64,000 bases of DNA from Chryseobacterium gotjawalense (GCF_030012525.1 NZ_CP124855.1:3038001-3102000); one strand, 5' to 3'; shown: positions 45,098 to 59,083, counted from the stretch's first letter. Made by a program: numbers and translations. Notes: generated from the letters alone by a model not told the origin.

Positions 45098-48000
45098 GTT
45101 GTTCCTCGTCACGAAGATAATGAAATTTGAAAGCAATTCACAACGGATCTGCTCCATAGGCAAAAGACTCAAACGTTGTTCCTCGTCACGAAGATAATGA
45201 AATTTGAAAGCAATTCACAACGATCTCAGCCTGGGAGCAGCACAGCAGATGGTTGTTCCTCGTCACGAAGATAATGAAATTTGAAAGCAATTCACAACGC
45301 ATCTGCTCCAGCCCATGCTCTGTGACTCGTTGTTCCTCGTCACGAAGATAATGAAATTTGAAAGCAATTCACAACAAGGCGAACTGTGGACGATTGCGAG
45401 CCCGCGTTGTTCCTCGTCACGAAGATAATGAAATTTGAAAGCAATTCACAACAATGCCTGCAGGTGACAGTATCACTGCCAAGTTGTTCCTCGTCACGAA
45501 GATAATGAAATTTGAAAGCAATTCACAACAAAATCCATGACCAACCAAAATCAAATAAAGTTGTTCCTCGTCACGAAGATAATGAAATTTGAAAGCAATT
45601 CACAACTATAGACCGAATTGGTGAGATTCATTTCATGTTGTTCCTCGTCACGAAGATAATGAAATTTGAAAGCAATTCACAACGAGGCATCAGCATCCAT
45701 GATGTTTGGAGTGGTTGTTCCTCGTCACGAAGATAATGAAATTTGAAAGCAATTCACAACCTCTCTGTATGCCTGCTCATTTCCATCTATGTTGTTCCTC
45801 GTCACGAAGATAATGAAATTTGAAAGCAATTCACAACGCAGGAAGCCGGGCGGATTATTCTTAATCTGTTGTTCCTCGTCACGAAGATAATGAAATTTGA
45901 AAGCAATTCACAACGGAAACAGCTTATTCAAATATTTTAAGCTAGTTGTTCCTCGTCACGAAGATAATGAAATTTGAAAGCAATTCACAACTGAGGCAAA
46001 GCAGAGGACTCCTGGAGCTGTGTTGTTCCTCGTCACGAAGATAATGAAATTTGAAAGCAATTCACAACAACACTTCTGGAGTTACTGATATGACATCTGT
46101 TGTTCCTCGTCACGAAGATAATGAAATTTGAAAGCAATTCACAACGCCCAAATCCATACTCCATTAGGAGAACAAGTTGTTCCTCGTCACGAAGATAATG
46201 AAATTTGAAAGCAATTCACAACTAATGATACCACCAGTCGGCAGCTTCATGAGTTGTTCCTCGTCACGAAGATAATGAAATTTGAAAGCAATTCACAACG
46301 TATTTACAGTTGTTTTCTCAACAGTTGAGGTTGTTCCTCGTCACGAAGATAATGAAATTTGAAAGCAATTCACAACAACACTTCTGGAGTTACTAATATG
46401 ACATCTGTTGTTCCTCGTCACGAAGATAATGAAATTTGAAAGCAATTCACAACAAAAGCACACCAGTGAATATAGCAGTTGGAGTTGTTCCTCGTCACGA
46501 AGATAATGAAATTTGAAAGCAATTCACAACCACCTTATCGAAAACCTGAATAAGATAGTCGTTGTTCCTCGTCACGAAGATAATGAAATTTGAAAGCAAT
46601 TCACAACCGTTAAAACAATCTCATAGAGCGAGTAATAGTTGTTCCTCGTCACGAAGATAATGAAATTTGAAAGCAATTCACAACTTACGATGGCGCAATA
46701 CTCTTCTGGAATTTGTTGTTCCTCGTCACGAAGATAATGAAATTTGAAAGCAATTCACAACGATAAATTGTAATTGGTAGTAAAGTCTTCTGTTGTTCCT
46801 CGTCACGAAGATAATGAAATTTGAAAGCAATTCACAACTGTAATTCTCAACATACTGAACGCAATCAGGTTGTTCCTCGTCACGAAGATAATGAAATTTG
46901 AAAGCAATTCACAACGGATCAGCCGATTTCCTAAATATGGCAGATGTTGTTCCTCGTCACGAAGATAATGAAATTTGAAAGCAATTCACAACTAAGAATT
47001 GAAAGCGTTGGCGATTAATATAGTTGTTCCTCGTCACGAAGATAATGAAATTTGAAAGCAATTCACAACGGCGGTGCTGTCAAGAAATTTAGTCCATGAG
47101 TTGTTCCTCGTCACGAAGATAATGAAATTTGAAAGCAATTCACAACCTTATACGCGTTGTGACCTCAAAAAAGTCTGTTGTTCCTCGTCACGAAGATAAT
47201 GAAATTTGAAAGCAATTCACAACACGGATGAGCAATACCCACAACCGATAGTAGTTGTTCCTCGTCACGAAGATAATGAAATTTGAAAGCAATTCACAAC
47301 ACCGCCTTTGCGTACCATGTTAAGCGCTGCGTTGTTCCTCGTCACGAAGATAATGAAATTTGAAAGCAATTCACAACTAAATTATTAGTTTACTATAACA
47401 ATAAAAAGTTGTTCCTCGTCACGAAGATAATGAAATTTGAAAGCAATTCACAACCGACGATGATAGCTACAATCAAAGAAGAACGTTGTTCCTCGTCACG
47501 AAGATAATGAAATTTGAAAGCAATTCACAACAGGCAAAGGCTACTCAGATCAAAACATTTTGTTGTTCCTCGTCACGAAGATAATGAAATTTGAAAGCAA
47601 TTCACAACAACCGCGCTCGTTGACATCACTACTTTTCCGTTGTTCCTCGTCACGAAGATAATGAAATTTGAAAGCAATTCACAACAGAGGACATGGAGAA
47701 CCTTTTGGATATGCAGTTGTTCCTCGTCACGAAGATAATGAAATTTGAAAGCAATTCACAACATCTTTGTACCATGACAGTAGAGAAATATCGTTGTTCC
47801 TCGTCACGAAGATAATGAAATTTGAAAGCAATTCACAACCATTCCTGTAAAGAAGGCACGTAGCAAACCGTTGTTCCTCGTCACGAAGATAATGAAATTT
47901 GAAAGCAATTCACAACAAAATCTTGAGTGAGATCGATGAAGCCACCGTTGTTCCTCGTCACGAAGATAATGAAATTTGAAAGCAATTCACAACAAAAGCC

Positions 48001-51000
48001 AGCAACTATTTTCAATATCGGAGGTTGTTCCTCGTCACGAAGATAATGAAATTTGAAAGCAATTCACAACGGTTCTTCACCACCACCACCCGATGACGAG
48101 GTTGTTCCTCGTCACGAAGATAATGAAATTTGAAAGCAATTCACAACACATAAAGTTATCATATAATAATTATTAAGGTTGTTCCTCGTCACGAAGATAA
48201 TGAAATTTGAAAGCAATTCACAACCTCGAAGCCGTTCTGTCAATTGACGATGAAGTTGTTCCTCGTCACGAAGATAATGAAATTTGAAAGCAATTCACAA
48301 CCAGATGGGTTTTCTGACGTAATAACGGTGTGTTGTTCCTCGTCACGAAGATAATGAAATTTGAAAGCAATTCACAACAGTTTCCCGTCATCATCGAGCG
48401 CGTAAGATGTTGTTCCTCGTCACGAAGATAATGAAATTTGAAAGCAATTCACAACCGCTACTATATGCTCTGAATCTGTGCCTAAGTTGTTCCTCGTCAC
48501 GAAGATAATGAAATTTGAAAGCAATTCACAACACGTATATTTGTCATTGCAACAGGTTTAATGTTGTTCCTCGTCACGAAGATAATGAAATTTGAAAGCA
48601 ATTCACAACTGGTAGAGTAGTAGCCCCAACCTTCGGAATGTTGTTCCTCGTCACGAAGATAATGAAATTTGAAAGCAATTCACAACAAATGAGTGGATTA
48701 CAGATTCATAAAAAATGTTGTTCCTCGTCACGAAGATAATGAAATTTGAAAGCAATTCACAACAAAGGATCTTAGATGAAAACAAACGGGATCGTTGTTC
48801 CTCGTCACGAAGATAATGAAATTTGAAAGCAATTCACAACAACACCCAACGCGTACCCTTTTATTTTGTCGTTGTTCCTCGTCACGAAGATAATGAAATT
48901 TGAAAGCAATTCACAACTGTAATTCCGGAATAATAACACGCGCGGCAGTTGTTCCTCGTCACGAAGATAATGAAATTTGAAAGCAATTCACAACTTTGAG
49001 AGAATAACGGGGTAAATTCTTTCAGTTGTTCCTCGTCACGAAGATAATGAAATTTGAAAGCAATTCACAACACCGAAATCATTTTGTCATATTTTTCTTC
49101 CGTTGTTCCTCGTCACGAAGATAATGAAATTTGAAAGCAATTCACAACAATTCACCCGGAAAGCCTGCGCACTTGGATGTTGTTCCTCGTCACGAAGATA
49201 ATGAAATTTGAAAGCAATTCACAACGTAATGTTAAACAATTCTAGTTGATTTGAAGTTGTTCCTCGTCACGAAGATAATGAAATTTGAAAGCAATTCACA
49301 ACTCCAGGTGAGCGAGGTCTTTCGGTTCTGGCGTTGTTCCTCGTCACGAAGATAATGAAATTTGAAAGCAATTCACAACTATTTATTGCGGAATGATAAT
49401 CGGCAAACCGTTGTTCCTCGTCACGAAGATAATGAAATTTGAAAGCAATTCACAACGCGCGCTTCCTCTTGGTGGTCGCTCCATCGGTTGTTCCTCGTCA
49501 CGAAGATAATGAAATTTGAAAGCAATTCACAACTGGATTGCCCGTTGGTAAATCTTTTGCAGGGTTGTTCCTCGTCACGAAGATAATGAAATTTGAAAGC
49601 AATTCACAACTTAAATCGTTACGTTCATGAGAAAAGAAATGTTGTTCCTCGTCACGAAGATAATGAAATTTGAAAGCAATTCACAACGCGCGCTTCCTCT
49701 TGGTGGTCGCTCCATCGGTTGTTCCTCGTCACGAAGATAATGAAATTTGAAAGCAATTCACAACCACTTAGACGAGCCTTGCAAAATCTTAAAAGTTGTT
49801 CCTCGTCACGAAGATAATGAAATTTGAAAGCAATTCACAACAACATTAATATGATACATAAATTCACCTGCGTTGTTCCTCGTCACGAAGATAATGAAAT
49901 TTGAAAGCAATTCACAACCACTTAGACGAGCCTTGCAAAATCTTAAAAGTTGTTCCTCGTCACGAAGATAATGAAATTTGAAAGCAATTCACAACAGACT
50001 AAACCGACTATTAAAATCGTGTACGGTTGTTCCTCGTCACGAAGATAATGAAATTTGAAAGCAATTCACAACAATAGTTGTTTTCATTTAAATATTTTTA
50101 CGGTTGTTCCTCGTCACGAAGATAATGAAATTTGAAAGCAATTCACAACTAGCCTTTTCAACTGCTGATTTAACGGTTTGTTGTTCCTCGTCACGAAGAT
50201 AATGAAATTTGAAAGCAATTCACAACAACAAACGAATGGCAGCGGAACTTAAAATAGTTGTTCCTCGTCACGAAGATAATGAAATTTGAAAGCAATTCAC
50301 AACCAAAAACGCCGCTATTAATGACGGGTTTGGGTTGTTCCTCGTCACGAAGATAATGAAATTTGAAAGCAATTCACAACAACGACTGAAGTTGACAGAA
50401 ATATTTCATCGTTGTTCCTCGTCACGAAGATAATGAAATTTGAAAGCAATTCACAACTTTTGCTTTAACGCAACATCTTTTTCAAGAGTTGTTCCTCGTC
50501 ACGAAGATAATGAAATTTGAAAGCAATTCACAACACTTTGACCGATATAAACTCTTTTAGAAGGGTTGTTCCTCGTCACGAAGATAATGAAATTTGAAAG
50601 CAATTCACAACTATCAGTGCGAAATACCCAACATAAAGTTTGTTGTTCCTCGTCACGAAGATAATGAAATTTGAAAGCAATTCACAACCATACAAAGGAA
50701 TTGAAGGTGACGTTTATCGTTGTTCCTCGTCACGAAGATAATGAAATTTGAAAGCAATTCACAACCATACAAAGGAATTGAAGGTGACGTTTATCGTTGT
50801 TCCTCGTCACGAAGATAATGAAATTTGAAAGCAATTCACAACTAAATCTTTGGAGGTGTATATTCCAGAATTGTTGTTCCTCGTCACGAAGATAATGAAA
50901 TTTGAAAGCAATTCACAACTGGATATGGCTTTGGCCGTGGTGGCGTATTGTTGTTCCTCGTCACGAAGATAATGAAATTTGAAAGCAATTCACAACTATG

Positions 51001-54000
51001 GTTGGAAAGTAGGTTATTATTCGCCTGGTTGTTCCTCGTCACGAAGATAATGAAATTTGAAAGCAATTCACAACATAATCACAATTGGGAAAAACCAATT
51101 GACAGTTGTTCCTCGTCACGAAGATAATGAAATTTGAAAGCAATTCACAACGCCCTTGGAGGGGCTTCTATTAAGGCTTACGTTGTTCCTCGTCACGAAG
51201 ATAATGAAATTTGAAAGCAATTCACAACCGTGGACTTCAATCCTCATCAAAGGATAATGTTGTTCCTCGTCACGAAGATAATGAAATTTGAAAGCAATTC
51301 ACAACCCTGAATAGTCTGTATTCTTCGTTAGTCATGTTGTTCCTCGTCACGAAGATAATGAAATTTGAAAGCAATTCACAACAGGTTTTTGTTTTTGAAA
51401 ATGAAAATTATAGTTGTTCCTCGTCACGAAGATAATGAAATTTGAAAGCAATTCACAACATAAAGGCATAATTGAAGCTAAAAAGTAAAGTTGTTCCTCG
51501 TCACGAAGATAATGAAATTTGAAAGCAATTCACAACTGATTACACATTTATGTAATTTTAATTAGTGTTGTTCCTCGTCACGAAGATAATGAAATTTGAA
51601 AGCAATTCACAACCTTCCCATGTTTTCCGCTGTTTTTCGGCGTGTTGTTCCTCGTCACGAAGATAATGAAATTTGAAAGCAATTCACAACTGGAAGACCA
51701 TCATTAACAACTAATCTATTGTTGTTCCTCGTCACGAAGATAATGAAATTTGAAAGCAATTCACAACAGGGACAACTAACGGAAAAGGATATCATCAGTT
51801 GTTCCTCGTCACGAAGATAATGAAATTTGAAAGCAATTCACAACAAGAAATCATTCCCGAAGCATTCAAAAAAGGTTGTTCCTCGTCACGAAGATAATGA
51901 AATTTGAAAGCAATTCACAACCCTATTCGCAATGATTTGTTCTTCTCTCAAGTTGTTCCTCGTCACGAAGATAATGAAATTTGAAAGCAATTCACAACCG
52001 ATTTCTTGGGTACAGATATACCCGTTGGGTTGTTCCTCATCACGAAGATAATGAAATTTGAAAGCAATTCACAACAGATCGGAAGTGAACATTTATTTTT
52101 TTGCGGTTGTTCCTCGTCACGAAGATAATGAAATTTGAAAGCAATTCACAACAGAACGGAGCCTTATAAGGGGCTAAACTCAGTTGTTCCTCGTCACGAA
52201 GATAATGAAATTTGAAAGCAATTCACAACACATTAATATGATACATAAATTCACCTGCAGTTGTTCCTCGTCACGAAGATAATGAAATTTGAAAGCAATT
52301 CACAACCGGTGACATAAGTAAGAAATTTATACCTTCGTTGTTCCTCGTCACGAAGATAATGAAATTTGAAAGCAATTCACAACTTTTGCTTTAACGCAAC
52401 ATCTTTTTCAAGAGTTGTTCCTCGTCACGAAGATAATGAAATTTGAAAGCAATTCACAACTTAAATCGTTACGTTCATGAGAAAAGAAATGTTGTTCCTC
52501 GTCACGAAGATAATGAAATTTGAAAGCAATTCACAACGATACGCTTCACTGGAAATAATATCCCTGAGTTGTTCCTCGTCACGAAGATAATGAAATTTGA
52601 AAGCAATTCACAACTGTAATTCCGGAATAATAACACGCGCGGCAGTTGTTCCTCGTCACGAAGATAATGAAATTTGAAAGCAATTCACAACCGGTTTCTA
52701 TGGTGATTATCATGGGTTTATTGTTGTTCCTCGTCACGAAGATAATGAAATTTGAAAGCAATTCACAACACTCCAGAAGAAGCGCAGGAATTAGCCGACG
52801 TTGTTCCTCGTCACGAAGATAATGAAATTTGAAAGCAATTCACAACTAATTATGAATGGAATAATGTAGGTAAAGGGTTGTTCCTCGTCACGAAGATAAT
52901 GAAATTTGAAAGCAATTCACAACCCGCATTGGAAAGAAGTGCGCCAGTTGATAGTTGTTCCTCGTCACGAAGATAATGAAATTTGAAAGCAATTCACAAC
53001 CACAGCAATAAAGGAAATAAAGGATAAAAAGTTGTTCCTCGTCACGAAGATAATGAAATTTGAAAGCAATTCACAACCATTTTATTGAGTTTTATAATGT
53101 GATTGTTGTTGTTCCTCGTCACGAAGATAATGAAATTTGAAAGCAATTCACAACGGTTATTTCCCATACCTATCATTAATATCAGTTGTTCCTCGTCACG
53201 AAGATAATGAAATTTGAAAGCAATTCACAACACCTGTTGGCGAAGGAAGAAAAGATAAGAAGTTGTTCCTCGTCACGAAGATAATGAAATTTGAAAGCAA
53301 TTCACAACTGATGCAGCAACGGCACCAAAATTCTTATAGTTGTTCCTCGTCACGAAGATAATGAAATTTGAAAGCAATTCACAACTAAGGCTGAATCATT
53401 CAGAGAAGCGATTGAGTTGTTCCTCGTCACGAAGATAATGAAATTTGAAAGCAATTCACAACGATATGTTGAAAGAAGATAGATTCGCTGTAGTTGTTCC
53501 TCGTCACGAAGATAATGAAATTTGAAAGCAATTCACAACGGTTATTTCCCATATTTATCGTTAATATCAGTTGTTCCTCGTCACGAAGATAATGAAATTT
53601 GAAAGCAATTCACAACAGACTAAACCGACAATTAAAATCGTGTACGGTTGTTCCTCGTCACGAAGATAATGAAATTTGAAAGCAATTCACAACACAAAGA
53701 TAAGTATATATTTCCTAATTATAGTTGTTCCTCGTCACGAAGATAATGAAATTTGAAAGCAATTCACAACAACACAACTCTCTTTTATCGGATTTGAAAT
53801 GTTGTTCCTCGTCACGAAGATAATGAAATTTGAAAGCAATTCACAACGGAATTACACGACCTCCGAAACTTTCAAAAGTTGTTCCTCGTCACGAAGATAA
53901 TGAAATTTGAAAGCAATTCACAACCATTAAGCTTCTGCTCCATACCAAAAAGCTGTTGTTCCTCGTCACGAAGATAATGAAATTTGAAAGCAATTCACAA

Positions 54001-57000
54001 CTACTGCTTTGGTTTCGAATCTTTTTTTGAAGTTGTTCCTCGTCACGAAGATAATGAAATTTGAAAGCAATTCACAACGTGTTCCATCATTGTCATAATT
54101 GACAACATGTTGTTCCTCGTCACGAAGATAATGAAATTTGAAAGCAATTCACAACACGTCTGTAAAATCACCTGCTAAATGATTGGTTGTTCCTCGTCAC
54201 GAAGATAATGAAATTTGAAAGCAATTCACAACGATTAAACCTCTGTATAAAGGTCTGTCTCTGTTGTTCCTCGTCACGAAGATAATGAAATTTGAAAGCA
54301 ATTCACAACACAGATGAAAATGAAGTGGTAATTGATCCGGTTGTTCCTCGTCACGAAGATAATGAAATTTGAAAGCAATTCACAACGTTTCTCCGCTTAA
54401 AGTATTGTCTTTTTTAGTTGTTCCTCGTCACGAAGATAATGAAATTTGAAAGCAATTCACAACTTTGGGTCAAATGTTCATACAGCCAACAGCGTTGTTC
54501 CTCGTCACGAAGATAATGAAATTTGAAAGCAATTCACAACACCTATATTTGTCATTACTAAACAGATTTAGTTGTTCCTCGTCACGAAGATAATGAAATT
54601 TGAAAGCAATTCACAACTTATTATTCAGGCCTTCTTTGAATAATTTCGTTGTTCCTCGTCACGAAGATAATGAAATTTGAAAGCAATTCACAACGCATTT
54701 CTGTTCTAAAATGCTGAAACCGGAGTTGTTCCTCGTCACGAAGATAATGAAATTTGAAAGCAATTCACAACTGATGAATGGAGATTAATACAAGCGGATA
54801 AGTTGTTCCTCGTCACGAAGATAATGAAATTTGAAAGCAATTCACAACACAAAGATAAGTATATATTTCCTAATTATAGTTGTTCCTCGTCACGAAGATA
54901 ATGAAATTTGAAAGCAATTCACAACTACATTTACGGCACTATTTATCATTCTTGAGTTGTTCCTCGTCACGAAGATAATGAAATTTGAAAGCAATTCACA
55001 ACATTAATGAAATTCATTCCGTTGTGGGCTTCGTTGTTCCTCGTCACGAAGATAATGAAATTTGAAAGCAATTCACAACCAGAATCAAATAACAGAATTA
55101 TGAAACTCAGTTGTTCCTCGTCACGAAGATAATGAAATTTGAAAGCAATTCACAACGACTATCCCACTGTATATACGGGGGATATTGTTGTTCCTCGTCA
55201 CGAAGATAATGAAATTTGAAAGCAATTCACAACGAAGCTTTTCACGGTAAAGTAATAATCCATGTTGTTCCTCGTCACGAAGATAATGAAATTTGAAAGC
55301 AATTCACAACTACATCATCAGGAAACTTGACTCGGCATCTGTTGTTCCTCGTCACGAAGATAATGAAATTTGAAAGCAATTCACAACGAGTGGATAAAAT
55401 TCTTTGTCAATCTCAAAGTTGTTCCTCGTCACGAAGATAATGAAATTTGAAAGCAATTCACAACAATTTATTTAGTTAAGGTTAAGAGAGTGATGTTGTT
55501 CCTCGTCACGAAGATAATGAAATTTGAAAGCAATTCACAACACACTTCCACGTGGTTAGCGGTAAATCGGGGTTGTTCCTCGTCACGAAGATAATGAAAT
55601 TTGAAAGCAATTCACAACAACGAAGGCTTTCAAAAGTGAGGAAGTGGAGTTGTTCCTCGTCACGAAGATAATGAAATTTGAAAGCAATTCACAACAGCAG
55701 AGGAAAGAGTCGCGTTAATGATTACGTTGTTCCTCGTCACGAAGATAATGAAATTTGAAAGCAATTCACAACTGTTAGAGAATCAACATTAAAGACATTC
55801 GTGTTGTTCCTCGTCACGAAGATAATGAAATTTGAAAGCAATTCACAACTTGTTGAATGAAGGAAATAAACTTTTCGTAGTTGTTCCTCGTCACGAAGAT
55901 AATGAAATTTGAAAGCAATTCACAACTCTAAAACCGCATTGTAATAATCTTCAAACGTTGTTCCTCGTCACGAAGATAATGAAATTTGAAAGCAATTCAC
56001 AACGGTTTGCGGTATTATCCTTTGATGAGGATTGTTGTTCCTCGTCACGAAGATAATGAAATTTGAAAGCAATTCACAACAGCAAGCGGGTGTGCAACCC
56101 GGATTCAACGGTTGTTCCTCGTCACGAAGATAATGAAATTTGAAAGCAATTCACAACTTTTGCTTTAACGCAACATCTTTTTCAAGAGTTGTTCCTCGTC
56201 ACGAAGATAATGAAATTTGAAAGCAATTCACAACCCCTTGGAGGGGCTTCTATTAAGGCTTACGGTTGTTCCTCGTCACGAAGATAATGAAATTTGAAAG
56301 CAATTCACAACCTAAATGGAGTGTTTCCATCTGTTAATTTGGTTGTTCCTCGTCACGAAGATAATGAAATTTGAAAGCAATTCACAACCGCTCATTTCCT
56401 TGAATCCCATGCCGTTTTGTTGTTCCTCGTCACGAAGATAATGAAATTTGAAAGCAATTCACAACCAGATGGGTTTTCTGACGTAATAACGGTGTGTTGT
56501 TCCTCGTCACGAAGATAATGAAATTTGAAAGCAATTCACAACTATATGATGCAAGGTAAATCTTATGGCGTTGTTGTTCCTCGTCACGAAGATAATGAAA
56601 TTTGAAAGCAATTCACAACGAAGACCTCAACAAAGTAAAATCTTTTATTGTTGTTCCTCGTCACGAAGATAATGAAATTTGAAAGCAATTCACAACTTCA
56701 AGTTGGAGGCTCCAGAACCACCTTCGGTTGTTCCTCGTCACGAAGATAATGAAATTTGAAAGCAATTCACAACCGGCTTTCCAGGAATCCGAAATCGAAA
56801 ACAGTTGTTCCTCGTCACGAAGATAATGAAATTTGAAAGCAATTCACAACTTGTAATATTTATTGTAGTTTGAAGTTGGCGTTGTTCCTCGTCACGAAGA
56901 TAATGAAATTTGAAAGCAATTCACAACCGGTGCCTGCATCAACGTTACATCATAGAAGTTGTTCCTCGTCACGAAGATAATGAAATTTGAAAGCAATTCA

Positions 57001-59083
57001 CAACTGGAATCGGAAATCTAAAAAAAATCAAATTGTTGTTCCTCGTCACGAAGATAATGAAATTTGAAAGCAATTCACAACTACATGAACTGGTTTCCTG
57101 GAGCGAATCCCGTTGTTCCTCGTCACGAAGATAATGAAATTTGAAAGCAATTCACAACTATCAAACTTTCGCAAAGGAAATAAGCGACGTTGTTCCTCGT
57201 CACGAAGATAATGAAATTTGAAAGCAATTCACAACTAATAACAATTTTCTAAAACAATAGCAATGGTTGTTCCTCGTCACGAAGATAATGAAATTTGAAA
57301 GCAATTCACAACTCCACCTAAAACAATCTCATATTCTCGAAAGTTGTTCCTCGTCACGAAGATAATGAAATTTGAAAGCAATTCACAACAACTCCGACAA
57401 ATATCCTTTGGTCTGGTTGGTTGTTCCTCGTCACGAAGATAATGAAATTTGAAAGCAATTCACAACTCCAAAAACATATATTTAAAGGCATAAAAAGTTG
57501 TTCCTCGTCACGAAGATAATGAAATTTGAAAGCAATTCACAACGGAACTATAAAACGCACATCAGTAAGTACAGTTGTTCCTCGTCACGAAGATAATGAA
57601 ATTTGAAAGCAATTCACAACAAGGAAAACTTTCAATTATGGAAGCCGTAGGTTGTTCCTCGTCACGAAGATAATGAAATTTGAAAGCAATTCACAACAAC
57701 CAATCAGTCTCAAATTTTGATACTTCGGTTGTTCCTCGTCACGAAGATAATGAAATTTGAAAGCAATTCACAACTGCATCAATCGGCAAATCATTGATGA
57801 ATTTGTTGTTCCTCGTCACGAAGATAATGAAATTTGAAAGCAATTCACAACTCAGTTAGAAGAATGAAGTGAGGAATTAATGTTGTTCCTCGTCACGAAG
57901 ATAATGAAATTTGAAAGCAATTCACAACACTGTGAGAAATTGTGAGCCGTGGAAAACTGTTGTTCCTCGTCACGAAGATAATGAAATTTGAAAGCAATTC
58001 ACAACTGCAGACGGTGTATTATCAATTTTTAATCGGTTGTTCCTCGTCACGAAGATAATGAAATTTGAAAGCAATTCACAACTCGATGCTGCGTTTATAT
58101 CCTTCACTGGATGTTGTTCCTCGTCACGAAGATAATGAAATTTGAAAGCAATTCACAACGCTTCAGTTATTTGTTTCCTTTCTAGCAATGTTGTTCCTCG
58201 TCACGAAGATAATGAAATTTGAAAGCAATTCACAACTTGGCCAGTTCCCTGGAGAAGAAGCCGGCGGTTGTTCCTCGTCACGAAGATAATGAAATTTGAA
58301 AGCAATTCACAACCAGTTTGCGGTGCGGATGTGTTATCATTCCGTTGTTCCTCGTCACGAAGATAATGAAATTTGAAAGCAATTCACAACTCTGTATAAT
58401 GTAATAAGGCTTATTTATAGGTTGTTCCTCGTCACGAAGATAATGAAATTTGAAAGCAATTCACAACTAGCATTGTTATTGATTGCGAAAATCAGCCGTT
58501 GTTCCTCGTCACGAAGATAATGAAATTTGAAAGCAATTCACAACTGCTTCTTGTATGTTATCATATTGTTTTAAGTTGTTCCTCGTCACGAAGATAATGA
58601 AATTTGAAAGCAATTCACAACATCAATGCATTTTATGATTTTCAGTTCGTCGTTGTTCCTCGTCACGAAGATAATGAAATTTGAAAGCAATTCACAACAA
58701 GCAGGATAAATCGATGTTTTCGGCATTGGTTGTTCCTCGTCACGAAGATAATGAAATTTGAAAGCAATTCACAACGGATTAAATGCAGATCACAATCAAA
58801 TGAAAGTTGTTCCTCGTCACGAAGATAATGAAATTTGAAAGCAATTCACAACGTTCTATTTAAAGCGATTTTCTCAAATGCTGTTGTTCCTCGTCACGAA
58901 GATAATGAAATTTGAAAGCAATTCACAACCCGGCACTTGCAACTGAATTTAAAATCATTGTTGTTCCTCGTCACGAAGATAATGAAATTTGAAAGCAATT
59001 CACAACACAGGCAGAAGAAGTGAATTTACTAAAAACGTTGTTCCTCGTCACGAAGATAATGAAATTTGAAAGCAATTCACAAC
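45098..59083 (-). CRISPR. Very large type II-C CRISPR array (about 182 repeats, 181 spacers)
   Basis: The array has 47-bp repeats (on the crRNA strand they start GTTGTGAATTGCTTTCAAAT and end GAGGAACAAC) and spacers of 30 bases, giving a 77-bp unit. First repeat 45098-45144, last repeat 59037-59083; span arithmetic gives 181 spacers with only a net 2-base deviation. Repeats are nearly all identical; one (52029-52075) has a G to A change at 52039. The tracrRNA anti-repeat pairs with the 5' part of the repeat read on the minus strand, and a terminator lies at the left end, so transcription runs from right to left. The leader is therefore at 59084-59140. Several spacers are duplicated or near-duplicated. 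Confidence 0.98.

Noticed and set aside
50884..52761. Small minus-strand frames inside the array (50884-51066, 52579-52761)
   Set aside because: They are translations of the repeats and spacers themselves, with the same peptide recurring at every repeat in that frame. No coding signal.
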